The notes: generated by a model not told the origin, from the sequence alone. A DNA stretch of 64,000 nucleotides from Terrimonas pollutisoli (GCF_029360765.1 NZ_JARKNA010000001.1:806001-870000); one strand, 5' to 3'. Positions 52,186 to 61,064 are shown, numbered from the stretch's first letter. Program-made: numbers and translations.

Positions 52186-54579
52186 ATGGATAATGCGACT
52201 ACATTAACGATCCCCGTTGATATAAAATTATCTTTCGATAAATTTCGGGAAGAAGTACTTAGCGATTACCGTATTGCCTGCATCAGCCGGGAAGCCAGCC
52301 TGTTAGCCCGTAAAGAAGTGCTCACCGGCAAAGCCAAGTTTGGCATTTTTGGCGATGGCAAAGAGATCGCACAGGTGGCCATGGCCAAATTTTTTCAGCC
52401 CGGCGATTTCCGAAGTGGTTATTATCGTGACCAGACCTTTCATTTTGCCATAGGCCAGTCTACCGTTGAGCAATTTTTCTCGCAATTATACGCTGATCCG
52501 GATATCAAGAATGATCCCAACAATGCCGGGCGGCAAATGGTGTCCCATTTTTGCACCCCGCTTACTGATGAGAACGGCGAATGGGTTGACCTGGCGAACC
52601 GCCATAACATAGCCAGCGATATGGCGCCGACAGCTGCTCAAATGCCGCGGTCACTCGGCCTGGCATTAGCGTCAAAGCTGTTCAGGAATGTAGAACAACT
52701 AAAAAAAATGAAACAGCTTTCTGATAACGGAAACGAGGTTTGCTTCTGCACTATTGGCGATGCCTCAACTTCAGAGGGCCATTTTTGGGAAACCGTTAAT
52801 GCAGCCGGTGTTTTGCAGGTGCCGCTGGTGATTTTTGTTTGGGATGACGGCTATGGAATTTCGGTTCCCAAAAAAATACAAACAACAAAAGGATCGATAT
52901 CAGAAGCCCTGGCCGGCTTACAAAAGGAGGATGATACCAATGGCATTCATATTTATAAAGTAAAAGGATGGGATTATGCCGGCATGTGCGAAGTATTTGA
53001 TGAAGGTATCCGGACTGCAAGGGAAACACATGTCCCGGTGCTTTTTCATGTTGAAGAAATCACACAGCCACAGGGGCATTCCACATCCGGTAGCCATGAG
53101 CGTTATAAACCGCAGGAGAGGCTGGCGTGGGAACGTGAATGGGATGGGTTGAAAAAAATGAAGGAGTGGATCATTGAAAACGCTTTGGGTGATGAAGAAA
53201 CCGTATCGCAAATAGAACAGCAGGCGAAACAAGAGGTGAAACAGAGCCGCGATCTCGCCTGGCAAAAATACCAGGCGCCTATCAAGCTGCAGGTGAGTAA
53301 AGCCTCAGATCTGTTAAACAGTCTTGCTGAAAGTATTCCCGACCAGGCACAATTGATAAAAAGAGTGGCTTCCACTCTTACTTCCAACCGCGAACCATTC
53401 CGGAGGGATGTTATGAAAGCCTTGTATAATGCTATTGACATTGCTGGTAATAACGATAAGGCATTTTGGACAAAGGATTACTATAACGACTTACTAAGGG
53501 AAAATAAGGAACTCTATAATTCGTATTTATACAATGAAGGGCCGAAGAGTGCTTTAAAGGTGGGAGAGATAAAACCTCATTATGAAGAAGATGCAGTCTC
53601 AATCAATGGATACGAAGTATTAAATAAATATTTTGACCAACTATTTGCCAACAATGAGAAAGTGATTGCATTTGGTGAAGACCTTGGACAGATAGGCGAT
53701 GTAAACCAGGGCTTCAGTGGTCTGCAGGCAAAACATGGCACCGACAGAATTTTTGATACGGGCATCCGTGAATTAACAATTATGGGGCAGGGTATTGGTT
53801 TGGCTTTACGGGGACTGCGGCCAATTGCCGAAATACAATACCTGGACTATTTGTTGTATGGCTTGCAGCCATTAAGCGACGATGTAGCCAGTTTGCATTA
53901 CAGAACCTATGGTCAGCAAAGCTGCCCTATTATTGTAAGAACCCGTGGTCACCGGTTGGAAGGCATCTGGCATAGCGGTTCTCCCATGGGGATGATGATC
54001 AATTCACTCCGGGGTATGTATGTCTGTGTGCCCAGGAACATGGTACAGGCGGCTGGTATGTATAACACGTTGCTGCAAAGCAATGATCCTGCCATCATGG
54101 TGGAATGCCTGAATGGCTACAGGCTGAAGGAAAAATTGCCCGCCAATTTGTTGGAAATGACAGTGCCACTTGGTATTCCTGAAGTGATAAAAAAGGGTAA
54201 TGATATTACGATTGTTTCATACGGTTCCACTTTGCGGATTATACAGGAAGCCGTCACTTCCCTGGAAAAGAAAGCCATCAGTTGTGAGATCATCGACGTG
54301 CAAACCTTACTTCCTTTTGATATTAATCATAGCATTCTTGAATCGCTGAAAAAGACAAGCCGCATTGTATTTATTGACGAAGACGTACCGGGTGGTGCTG
54401 CCGCTTATATGCTTAATAAAGTAATGGAAGAACAGGGTGGCTATAAATATCTCGACATTGCCCCAAGAACCATTACCGGCAAGGCGCATCGTCCCGCTTA
54501 CGGAAGCGATGGCGATTATTTCAGCAAACCCAATGCAGAAGAAATTGAAGCAGTCATTAAAGAAATGATGGCGGAGTGA
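52186..54579 (+). CDS. fused alpha/beta 2-oxoacid dehydrogenase E1 (branched-chain type)
   Basis: A 797-residue thiamine-diphosphate enzyme. Residues 1 to about 380 form the E1-alpha part, with the cofactor motif GDASTSEGHFWETVNAA then DDGYGIS, and HSTSGSHERYK as phosphorylation-loop-like element. Residues about 460-797 form E1-beta: pyrimidine-binding FGEDLGQIGDVNQGF, DTGIRELTIMGQGIG, and a C-terminal transketolase-like domain with IDVQTLLPFD. The two chains are separate genes in many bacteria but fused in Bacteroidota. It decarboxylates a branched-chain or related 2-oxo acid and hands the acyl group to a lipoyl E2 encoded elsewhere. This step feeds branched-chain fatty acid synthesis, important in these organisms. 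Confidence 0.95.
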   Translation: MDNATTLTIPVDIKLSFDKFREEVLSDYRIACISREASLLARKEVLTGKAKFGIFGDGKEIAQVAMAKFFQPGDFRSGYYRDQTFHFAIGQSTVEQFFSQLYADPDIKNDPNNAGRQMVSHFCTPLTDENGEWVDLANRHNIASDMAPTAAQMPRSLGLALASKLFRNVEQLKKMKQLSDNGNEVCFCTIGDASTSEGHFWETVNAAGVLQVPLVIFVWDDGYGISVPKKIQTTKGSISEALAGLQKEDDTNGIHIYKVKGWDYAGMCEVFDEGIRTARETHVPVLFHVEEITQPQGHSTSGSHERYKPQERLAWEREWDGLKKMKEWIIENALGDEETVSQIEQQAKQEVKQSRDLAWQKYQAPIKLQVSKASDLLNSLAESIPDQAQLIKRVASTLTSNREPFRRDVMKALYNAIDIAGNNDKAFWTKDYYNDLLRENKELYNSYLYNEGPKSALKVGEIKPHYEEDAVSINGYEVLNKYFDQLFANNEKVIAFGEDLGQIGDVNQGFSGLQAKHGTDRIFDTGIRELTIMGQGIGLALRGLRPIAEIQYLDYLLYGLQPLSDDVASLHYRTYGQQSCPIIVRTRGHRLEGIWHSGSPMGMMINSLRGMYVCVPRNMVQAAGMYNTLLQSNDPAIMVECLNGYRLKEKLPANLLEMTVPLGIPEVIKKGNDITIVSYGSTLRIIQEAVTSLEKKAISCEIIDVQTLLPFDINHSILESLKKTSRIVFIDEDVPGGAAAYMLNKVMEEQGGYKYLDIAPRTITGKAHRPAYGSDGDYFSKPNAEEIEAVIKEMMAE

Positions 54580-54586
54580 GAATCAA

Positions 54587-54610
54587 CAGGCAATAAGCAA
54601 TACGCAACAG
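54587..54610 (+). repeat. left inverted repeat beside the four-helix-bundle gene
   Basis: The reverse complement of this segment (containing TTGCGTATTGCTTATTGCC) closely matches the repeat array at 55070-55107. The two copies face each other across the gene at 54660-55025. Confidence 0.6.
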
Positions 54611-54659
54611 ACAAGTCAGCGTACATATAAGGGCTTCAAAGCTTAGTAGCAGATTATTT

Positions 54660-55025
54660 ATGGCTGCAATAAGCGTTAAAGAAACAAGGGTCTATAAATT
54701 GGCCTTTGAACTGGCTATGGAGATATTTGAAATTTCCAAAAGCTTTCCCAAAGAAGAAACATTTTCTCTTACAGATCAAATTCGCAGATCATCCCGGAGT
54801 GTCTGCATTTGCTTATTGGAAGCTTATCGCAAAAGACAATATTCTGCACATTTTGTATCAAAGGTTTCAGACAGCGATATGGAAAATTCAGAAACTTCCG
54901 GCTGGCTTGATTTTTCTTTGTCCTGTAAATACATTAATGATACAAAGCATAAAGAGCTAAGTGAAAAATGTGCTGAAGTCGGCAGATTATTAAATCACAT
55001 GATTAAAAATCCTGAAAAATATTGA
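54660..55025 (+). CDS. four-helix-bundle protein (23S rRNA intervening-sequence/S23 family)
   Basis: A 121-residue all-helical protein of the family found in 23S rRNA intervening sequences, related to the avd proteins of diversity-generating retroelements. The typical opening VKETRVYKLAFELAMEIFEI, the middle LTDQIRRSSRSVCICLLEAYRK and the end LLNHMIKNPEKY are all present. Members form pentameric or similar bundles and may bind nucleic acid. The copy here is free-standing between metabolic genes. It is bracketed by inverted repeats (54587-54610 and 55070-55107), which suggests it travels or travelled as a small unit. No reverse transcriptase or rRNA gene is nearby. Confidence 0.9.
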   Translation: MAAISVKETRVYKLAFELAMEIFEISKSFPKEETFSLTDQIRRSSRSVCICLLEAYRKRQYSAHFVSKVSDSDMENSETSGWLDFSLSCKYINDTKHKELSEKCAEVGRLLNHMIKNPEKY

Positions 55026-55069
55026 GCATAAGGTTTACAATGAACAAAAGATCAGTATTGATTTTATTT

Positions 55070-55107
55070 TTGCCTATTGCCTATTGCCTATTGCTTATTG
55101 TCTATTG
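55070..55107 (+). repeat. five tandem 7-base units (TTGCCTA)
   Basis: TTGCCTA three times, then TTGCTTA and TTGTCTA, then TTG. It ends five bases before the next gene start and forms an inverted pair with 54587-54610. Confidence 0.85.
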
Positions 55108-55111
55108 AAAT

Positions 55112-55738
55112 ATGCCAACCAATTTTCTTTATATCATTGACATACTGGGTACGTTTGCTTTTGCTGTTGCCGGCGCTTTTTCAGCCATGGAAAAAAGGTT
55201 AGATCCTTTCGGTGTGCTGGTTCTTTCTTTTGTTACGGCTATAGGTGGCGGTACATTACGGGATATATTGATTGGCAACCTGCCGGTAGGCTGGCTTCGG
55301 AATGAAACAGCTACTATCGTCATTTTTGCATCATCCATTGCAGCGATGTTTTTTAGCCGCTATCTCAGGCAATTTACTACCACTTTATTTGTGTTTGATG
55401 CTTTGGGGCTGGGCCTGTTTACCATCATCGGGCTGGAGATAGCCATAGAAAAAGATTTTGGCATGGGTATTTGTATTGCTATAGGAACTATTACTGCCTG
55501 CTTTGGCGGTGTAACAAGAGACGTGTTGCTCAATAATGTCCCTCTACTTTTTCGAAAAGAGATTTACGCCATGGCCTGTATTGCAGGTGGTTTGTTATAC
55601 TTTTTGCTAAAATATTTAAATGTGGATGGTGACCTGGCGAGAATCATTTGTATCATTGCTATTTTTACCATTCGTGTACTGGCATTCAGATTTAAGCTTT
55701 CATTGCCGGCATTTTATATAGAAAAAAATAAATCATGA
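55112..55738 (+). CDS. TRIC-type trimeric channel (UPF0126/YicG family)
   Basis: A 208-residue membrane protein with about seven helices in two inverted repeats. Each repeat carries the family's glycine-rich turn: GGGTLRD near residue 50 and FGGVTRD near 130. Bacterial members form trimers that conduct potassium or other small ions, and some affect glycine or other amino-acid export. The length is typical. Its stop overlaps the start of the PhzF-like gene by four bases (ATGA), so the two are translationally coupled, although no functional link is known. Confidence 0.92.
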   Translation: MPTNFLYIIDILGTFAFAVAGAFSAMEKRLDPFGVLVLSFVTAIGGGTLRDILIGNLPVGWLRNETATIVIFASSIAAMFFSRYLRQFTTTLFVFDALGLGLFTIIGLEIAIEKDFGMGICIAIGTITACFGGVTRDVLLNNVPLLFRKEIYAMACIAGGLLYFLLKYLNVDGDLARIICIIAIFTIRVLAFRFKLSLPAFYIEKNKS

Positions 55739-56550
55739 AATTGAAAATTTTCCAGGTAGATGCATTTGCTGATAAATTATTCGGCGGTAATCCTGCCGCC
55801 GTTGTTCCTTTAAAAAAATGGCTGCCCGATGACATGATGCAACAACTGGCCATGGAAAATAACCTGGCTGAAACAGTTTTTTTTGCGCCCTCTGATAAAA
55901 AAGATGCCGACTATGATATCCGCTGGTTCACGCCGGCCATAGAGATCAATCTTTGTGGCCATGCTACGCTGGCATCTGCATTTGTATTATTTGATATTTT
56001 AAAGGAAAAAAAGAAATCGGTGACATTTAACTCCAAAAGCGGTTTGCTGACTGTAAGGAAGAAAAAGGATATGTTGCTGATGGACTTTCCAAGTTGGAAG
56101 CCCGAGATGATCACTGACTATCCTTCGGATTTAAAGGAAGCCCTCGGCGTAAATGAAATAGTAGCCATATATAAACACCGGGATATACTGGTAGAGTTGA
56201 ACAAAGAAGAAGATGTGCAAAACGCCAATCCTGATTTTACGACGTTAAAGAAAATGGGACTGAAAGTAATTATTACTGCCCCTGGCAAAAAGGTTGATTT
56301 TGTGTCCAGGTTTTTTGCACCTGTTGCAGGTATAGATGAAGACCCGGTGACAGGCTCTGCGCATTCCCAGCTTATTCCTTTTTGGAGTGAAAAGACTGCT
56401 AAAAAAATCATGCAGGCAAGGCAGTTATCCCAGCGGGGTGGCGATATTTATTGCGAGCAGCACGGAGATCGGGTGATCATGGGTGGGCAGTGCGTATTTT
56501 ATATGCAGGGAGAAATTATTATTCCCGCGCCGAAAAACAAGCAAAACTAA
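55735..56550 (+). CDS. PhzF-family isomerase-like protein
   Basis: A 271-residue protein of the PhzF/YddE diaminopimelate-epimerase-like fold. Visible are FGGNPAAVV near 16-24, the catalytic glutamate Glu46 in NNLAETVFF, INLCGHATLAS, and the second-lobe signature DEDPVTGSAH. PhzF isomerises a phenazine precursor, but most genome copies act on unknown substrates. There are no phenazine genes here. It overlaps the TRIC gene by four bases. Confidence 0.93.
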   Translation: MKLKIFQVDAFADKLFGGNPAAVVPLKKWLPDDMMQQLAMENNLAETVFFAPSDKKDADYDIRWFTPAIEINLCGHATLASAFVLFDILKEKKKSVTFNSKSGLLTVRKKKDMLLMDFPSWKPEMITDYPSDLKEALGVNEIVAIYKHRDILVELNKEEDVQNANPDFTTLKKMGLKVIITAPGKKVDFVSRFFAPVAGIDEDPVTGSAHSQLIPFWSEKTAKKIMQARQLSQRGGDIYCEQHGDRVIMGGQCVFYMQGEIIIPAPKNKQN

Positions 56551-56645
56551 GTAGCTCATCAGACGTCAATCAGGCAACGCTCCATGTTTAGGTTCCATTC
56601 ACTACTTCTGTTTTTATTGTGCAGATAAATTCCGTCAATCGTGGC

Positions 56646-57050
56646 TTAAACTAAAAACCGTTGCCTGACTTCAGCACCAGGCACCATACACCTTTCTTTT
56701 TTTCCAAACCATTTGTAGCGGTTCTTCGCTATCCATTTATAAATGGGCTGGCGGATAAATTTGGGGATAATGATTAAGCCATATAAAATTTTTGCAGGCC
56801 ATCTTAAATATTTTGCAATATGAATGGCTGCATCTGAATAAGTGTACACAATATTGTTTTCAATAAAGATGACACTGTCAATTTCAGCTGGTATTTTATA
56901 CTTTTCTTTTAACTGGCTTCCTGCTTTTGACTGCAGCGGGGCAAATTTCAGGATCGCCTTTTTATCATGACGGATAGCAAAATTTACCATTGCATTGCAG
57001 TAATTACACACTCCATCAAAGAGAACAATATTTGTTGCCAAATCCTCCAT
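56646..57050 (-). CDS. DCC-family thiol-disulfide oxidoreductase-like protein (DUF393)
   Basis: A 134-residue protein with the family motif at residues 11-18, FDGVCNYC, where Cys15 and Cys18 form a thioredoxin-like C-x-x-C pair. It then continues with LKFAPLQSKAGSQL and SDAAIHIAKYL, as usual in DUF393. A hydrophobic stretch near 86-100 may associate with the membrane. The role is presumed redox and is not established. Its start codon touches the T-tract of the YebC terminator, leaving no room for a leader of its own beyond that hairpin. Confidence 0.9.
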   Translation of the reverse strand: MEDLATNIVLFDGVCNYCNAMVNFAIRHDKKAILKFAPLQSKAGSQLKEKYKIPAEIDSVIFIENNIVYTYSDAAIHIAKYLRWPAKILYGLIIIPKFIRQPIYKWIAKNRYKWFGKKERCMVPGAEVRQRFLV

Positions 57051-57078
57051 AAAAAAAGACCAACTTATTGTTGGTCTT
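57051..57078 (-). terminator. intrinsic terminator of yebC, abutting the next start codon
   Basis: On the minus strand AAGACCAAC pairs with GTTGGTCTT around a five-base loop, followed by seven or more T residues that run directly into the ATG of the DCC gene. Confidence 0.85.
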
Positions 57079-57087
57079 AGTTAAGCT

Positions 57088-57810
57088 TTATCCCATATTA
57101 TGAAATACTTTTTGCACATCATCATCCTGTTCTAATCGTTCGATCAGTTTACTGACATCTTCTGCCTGCGCATCTGAAACAGGAACCGTTGTAGAGGGTA
57201 TCCATTCCAGTTCAGCACTGATAGGAGTGATGCCTTTATCTTCCAGTGCTTTTTGCATATTGCCAAAATCGGTAAAGCCTACACGTATCACCAATACTTC
57301 TTCGCCATTTTCGCCTGTTCCTTCCCCCAGCTCTTCCAGTCCATAATCGATCAACTCCAGTTCCAGGTCTTCGGCATTCAATCCCTCTGGTTTTAGTTTG
57401 AACACACCCATTTTTTTAAACTGGAAAGCCACACTGCCACTATTACCCATCACGCCGCCGCCTTTATTAAAATGTGATTTCACATTCGCTACGGTCCTTA
57501 CGTGGTTATCCGTGGCTGTTTCTACCAGTATCGCTACACCATGCGGACCGTATCCTTCGTATAAAATTTCATCATAGTTCACCAGTTCTTTTCCCTGTGC
57601 TCTTTTAATAGCCGCTTCCACACGATCTTTGGGCATGCCCACGCTCCGGGCATTTTGAAAACAACGGCGAAGGGCGGCATTGGAATTAGGATCCGGCCCA
57701 CCGGCCTTAACCGCAATAATTATCTCTTTACCAATACGGGTAAACTGCTTGGCCATCCTGTCCCAGCGGGCAAACATGGTAGACTTACGAACTTCAAAAA
57801 TCCTTCCCAT
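57088..57810 (-). CDS. yebC: YebC/PmpR family protein (TACO1-like)
   Basis: A 240-residue member of the universal YebC family. Typical parts are visible: an N-terminal helical segment ([19 protein letters not shown]), the central [30 protein letters not shown] region, and the [15 protein letters not shown] loop. It ends with an acidic domain and [11 protein letters not shown]. Family members act as transcription regulators in some bacteria and as factors that help ribosomes translate proline-rich stretches in others. The opening differs slightly from MAGHSKWANI-type starts, as is common in Bacteroidota copies. An exact TAnnTTTG element lies upstream at 57857-57864. Confidence 0.95.
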   Translation of the reverse strand: MGRIFEVRKSTMFARWDRMAKQFTRIGKEIIIAVKAGGPDPNSNAALRRCFQNARSVGMPKDRVEAAIKRAQGKELVNYDEILYEGYGPHGVAILVETATDNHVRTVANVKSHFNKGGGVMGNSGSVAFQFKKMGVFKLKPEGLNAEDLELELIDYGLEELGEGTGENGEEVLVIRVGFTDFGNMQKALEDKGITPISAELEWIPSTTVPVSDAQAEDVSKLIERLEQDDDVQKVFHNMG

Positions 57811-57856
57811 CGTATAAGTTAATTAGTTGATAAGTTGATTGGTTTGAAATGGGAAG

Positions 57857-57864
57857 CAAAATTA
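57857..57864 (-). promoter_or_regulatory. candidate -7 element of yebC
   Basis: Read on the minus strand this is TAATTTTG, an exact TAnnTTTG match, about 46 bases before the start codon. No matching TTTG at 19 bases was found. Confidence 0.5.
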
Positions 57865-57911
57865 AGGCAATGAGTGTAAAAGAAGATAACTCATCTGTAA
57901 AACCGCTTTGG

Positions 57912-59075
57912 TTATTTAATGGTTATGCTTTCCAGGTTTTTCCAGCCTGTAACCGAGTTGCCTTTATAATTATATTCTTCATCACCGCCATATGCACATA
58001 TTCCCTTCACTTTCTTTTTGCTCAGGGCTGAATAGTAATTCAACCCCTTAAAAAAAGCGTCGTTAATAGTTTTTGCCGATTTTATTTCAATGGCATAATC
58101 AAAACCAGCCTGCTCTATCAGCAGATCCACTTCATTTGCATTACTGTCACGAAAGTAGTGGAATGAAGGTTGCACATGTTTATTATAGCAGTTCTTCATC
58201 AGTTCATTGATGACAAAATTTTCATACAATGCCCCCCTGGCAAAATGGTTTTTCAGATCACCGGCACTACGGATGTTCAGCAAAAAAGACGCAATACCGG
58301 TATCATAAAAGTAAAGCTTCGGTGTTTTTATCAACCGTTTATTAAAGTTGTTGTGAAAAGGCTGCAGTAAATAAATAATATAACTACTTTCCAGTACGCC
58401 AAGCCACTGCTTTACCGTTTTGTTATCTATTCCAAGGCTGTTGCCAATGTCGTGCATGTTTAGGATCTGCCCGACCCTGCCTGCGCAAAGGCTCATGAAT
58501 TTTCTAAACTGTCCCAGGTCTTTGATGTTCATTATTTGCCGGGTATCTCTTTCAATATAGGTGGTAATATAATCCGGGTAAAACAAGTCCGGCTTTATAT
58601 TTCTGTGATGCAGACGGGGATACATTCCTTTCCAGCAAAGATCTTCCCAGCTTTTTGGTTTTTTTAGTTCGCTCAGTTCGTTCATCGCAAATGGAAGCAG
58701 GGTACAAAGTGCAGTTCTCCCGGCTAAGCTCTGACTTATTTTCTCAAACAGTTGAAAGTTTTGCGAACCGGTCAGGATGTACAAACCATTTTTGCCAACA
58801 GCATCAGTATGTACCTGCAGTTGCGACAGCAGTTGCGGTGCATTTTGCACTTCATCGAGGATAACGTTGCGACTGTACCGTTCAATAAAACCTTTAGGAT
58901 CATTGCTGGCAAAGCGGCGATGATCAATGTCTTCGAGGTTCACATATTCAAAGGCGGGCTTCAGCATTTTTGCAAATGTAGATTTACCCGACTGGCGTGG
59001 CCCGGTGATGGTAACGATAGGATACTTCCGCAGCAGCAAAGCCGCTATCGAAGTCATTTGCCTTTGGATTATCAT
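57912..59075 (-). CDS. AAA ATPase with DUF4143 domain
   Basis: A 387-residue ATPase. Walker A is GPRQSGKS (Lys31), Walker B is VILDEVQ (Asp74, Glu75), and ILTGSQNF is the sensor. The C-terminal DUF4143 part contains FARGALYENFVINEL and a PD-(D/E)xK-like strand pattern (NEVDLLIEQAGFDYAIEIKSA), as in inactive or active nuclease folds. The family is widespread and of unclear function, and often shows presence/absence variation between strains. Two 33-base boxes with dyad symmetry lie directly upstream (59087-59119 and 59173-59205), probably a control region. Confidence 0.93.
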   Translation of the reverse strand: MIIQRQMTSIAALLLRKYPIVTITGPRQSGKSTFAKMLKPAFEYVNLEDIDHRRFASNDPKGFIERYSRNVILDEVQNAPQLLSQLQVHTDAVGKNGLYILTGSQNFQLFEKISQSLAGRTALCTLLPFAMNELSELKKPKSWEDLCWKGMYPRLHHRNIKPDLFYPDYITTYIERDTRQIMNIKDLGQFRKFMSLCAGRVGQILNMHDIGNSLGIDNKTVKQWLGVLESSYIIYLLQPFHNNFNKRLIKTPKLYFYDTGIASFLLNIRSAGDLKNHFARGALYENFVINELMKNCYNKHVQPSFHYFRDSNANEVDLLIEQAGFDYAIEIKSAKTINDAFFKGLNYYSALSKKKVKGICAYGGDEEYNYKGNSVTGWKNLESITIK

Positions 59076-59086
59076 TTTTTTGATTT

Positions 59087-59119
59087 ATGTAAATTTGGAC
59101 TACCACTCCTAAGTTACAT
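59087..59119 (-). promoter_or_regulatory. 33-base dyad box A upstream of the DUF4143 ATPase gene
   Basis: The plus strand starts ATGTAA and ends TTACAT, with TGGACT and CACTCC inside. It matches box B at 26 of 33 positions, including a compensatory pair change in the arms. It lies 11 bases before the start codon. Confidence 0.7.
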
Positions 59120-59172
59120 GAACTAAGATAGAACTGTTTCGGAAAAAAATGAATTTTGAAGCATAATTTTTT

Positions 59173-59205
59173 ATGCAAATATGGACTTGCACTCCCAAAT
59201 TGCAT
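59173..59205 (-). promoter_or_regulatory. 33-base dyad box B upstream of the DUF4143 ATPase gene
   Basis: The plus strand starts ATGCAA and ends TTGCAT, and shares TGGACT and CACTCC with box A. The start-to-start spacing of the boxes is 86 bases. It abuts the terminator of the neighbouring permease gene. Confidence 0.7.
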
Positions 59206-59238
59206 AAAAAAACCATCTCACCTAAGGCGAGACGGTTT
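59206..59238 (-). terminator. intrinsic terminator of the amino-acid permease gene
   Basis: On the minus strand AAACCGTCTCGCC pairs with GGTGAGATGGTTT around TTA, with two G-U wobbles, followed by seven T residues. The two mismatches on the plus strand (A-C) show that it works for the minus-strand gene. Confidence 0.85.
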
Positions 59239-59258
59239 TGAAAAATAGGATTTATTTA

Positions 59259-60911
59259 TTACTCAGCCGGTTCTTTTCTTCCCAGCTTCCTTCCAAATAC
59301 AATTAAATGAATAGCCGCAAATGCAATTGAAATATAAAGTAAGGTTCTGTCAGTTTCAAAACCCATTACATATTGATGCAATAGACCCGCAATAGCGAGC
59401 AGTACGCAAAGGCCCAAACCTGTAAAACGTGCTATCCTCATTCCTTTTCTACTGGTAGTACCGTTGCCCAGATGGCTATGTTTAGCGCCATATACCAGGT
59501 AAATATCGAGACCTATCAGCATCCAGAGAAGCAGGCGGATCCATGTATCCATAGGCAGAAATACCATCATGAATAAACAGGTACCGATACCAAGGATGGG
59601 GACTAACGGAACCAACGGCGTTCTGAAGGCTCTCGGTAAGTCAGGCATTCTTTTGCGCATTACCCAAACCCCGATACAAACCAGGATGAAAGCAAACAAT
59701 GTTCCGATGCTGGTCATTTCACCTACGACTCTTGCCGGAACAAATGCTGCGAACAAGCTTACAAAAAGCATGAATAATAAATTGCTTTTGGCGGGCGTTT
59801 GAAATTTAGGGTTTACACTCGAAAAAATTCTTGGTATCAAGCCGTCCTTACTCATGCTGAAGAACACACGGCTTTGTCCCATCAACATCACCAGTATCAC
59901 GGACGAATAACCGGCAAGAATGGCCACCACAATTGCGCGGTTCAACCATGGATAGTCAGGCTGTATTACACCAGCTGCATCAGGTGTGCCCATGTGCTCA
60001 ATAGCAACGGCAACAGGAGCAATACCATCTTTACCTGCAAACGTAGTATAACTGGTGACCCCGGTCATTACGTGTGCAAAGAGTATATATAATATTGTAC
60101 AAATAGCCAGTGAGCCTAAAATTCCTATTGGCATATCACGTTTTGGGTTTTTTGCTTCCTGCGCTGCTGTGCTTACGGCATCAAATCCGATGTAAGCAAA
60201 GAATACTATGGCCGCAGCCCGAATAATACCGCTAAAACCAAAATCACCAAACTTGCCGGTATTATCAGGAATGTATGGTGTGTAATTATCGTTGTTGATA
60301 TATTTCCAACCTAAGAAAATAAATACTAATACTACGGATACCTTAAGCGCAACGATGATCGCATTTACAAAAGCGCTTTCTTTAGTTCCTTTTATTAACA
60401 GTAAGCTCATCAATACAATAATAAATACCGCGGGCAGGTTAATAACTCCTCCATCCCACGGGCCTACTGTTAGTTCAACCGGAAGATGTACATCAAATCC
60501 CTCAAGAAACTTAACAAGGTAACGGCTCCAGCTTATACCAACAGTTGCGGCGCCCACTGCGTATTCAAGAACAAGATCCCAGCCAATGATCCAGGCAACA
60601 AATTCTCCCATGGTGGCATAAGAATACGTGTATGCACTACCTGCAACAGGGATCATGGATGCAAATTCTGCATAGCACAATCCGGCAAAAAGACATCCAA
60701 GTGCAGCTACTACAAAGGAGATAGTGATGGCCGGCCCTGCATGATTAGCAGCCGCCATGCCTGTGATCGAAAACAAACCGGCTCCGATAATAGCGCCGAT
60801 ACCTAATGCAACTAATCCTCCGGCGCCAAGTGTTCTTTTTAATGTATGAGTACCTGTTTCCTTTGCTTCATTTAGCAGGGCATTCATGGGTTTCCTGACA
60901 AATAAACTCAT
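59259..60911 (-). CDS. APC-family amino-acid permease (cationic amino-acid transporter type)
   Basis: A 550-residue transporter with about 13-14 helices. The start of helix 1, GLGIGAIIGAGLF-like (LVALGIGAIIGAGLFSITG), the GLCYAEFASMIPVAGSAY segment of helix 3, and FFAYIGFDAVSTAAQEAKNP after helix 6 are hallmarks of the APC superfamily, CAT branch. It moves an amino acid with a proton or by exchange. The preferred substrate cannot be read. A cytoplasmic tail and two extra C-terminal helices match the CAT length. It is a single-gene unit with its own terminator. Confidence 0.95.
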   Translation of the reverse strand: MSLFVRKPMNALLNEAKETGTHTLKRTLGAGGLVALGIGAIIGAGLFSITGMAAANHAGPAITISFVVAALGCLFAGLCYAEFASMIPVAGSAYTYSYATMGEFVAWIIGWDLVLEYAVGAATVGISWSRYLVKFLEGFDVHLPVELTVGPWDGGVINLPAVFIIVLMSLLLIKGTKESAFVNAIIVALKVSVVLVFIFLGWKYINNDNYTPYIPDNTGKFGDFGFSGIIRAAAIVFFAYIGFDAVSTAAQEAKNPKRDMPIGILGSLAICTILYILFAHVMTGVTSYTTFAGKDGIAPVAVAIEHMGTPDAAGVIQPDYPWLNRAIVVAILAGYSSVILVMLMGQSRVFFSMSKDGLIPRIFSSVNPKFQTPAKSNLLFMLFVSLFAAFVPARVVGEMTSIGTLFAFILVCIGVWVMRKRMPDLPRAFRTPLVPLVPILGIGTCLFMMVFLPMDTWIRLLLWMLIGLDIYLVYGAKHSHLGNGTTSRKGMRIARFTGLGLCVLLAIAGLLHQYVMGFETDRTLLYISIAFAAIHLIVFGRKLGRKEPAE

Positions 60912-61064
60912 AAGTAGATTGATTGATGTTTAGTGTGTTCTGATGTGATTGTTTTAAAAATAGGCGGAAAAATAGTGATTTCTGCCAAAAATGAACAAAA
61001 AGATTTATTAACGGTTAACGCTAAACTCGATAGTTGAAATTGTCCATATTTGAAAGTAAACCTT

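Noticed and set aside
56570..56668. Ten-base inverted repeat TCAGGCAACG / CGTTGCCTGA with an 79-base loop
   Set aside because: One arm is within the coding end of the DCC gene, the loop is large, and no function is suggested. Chance is likely.
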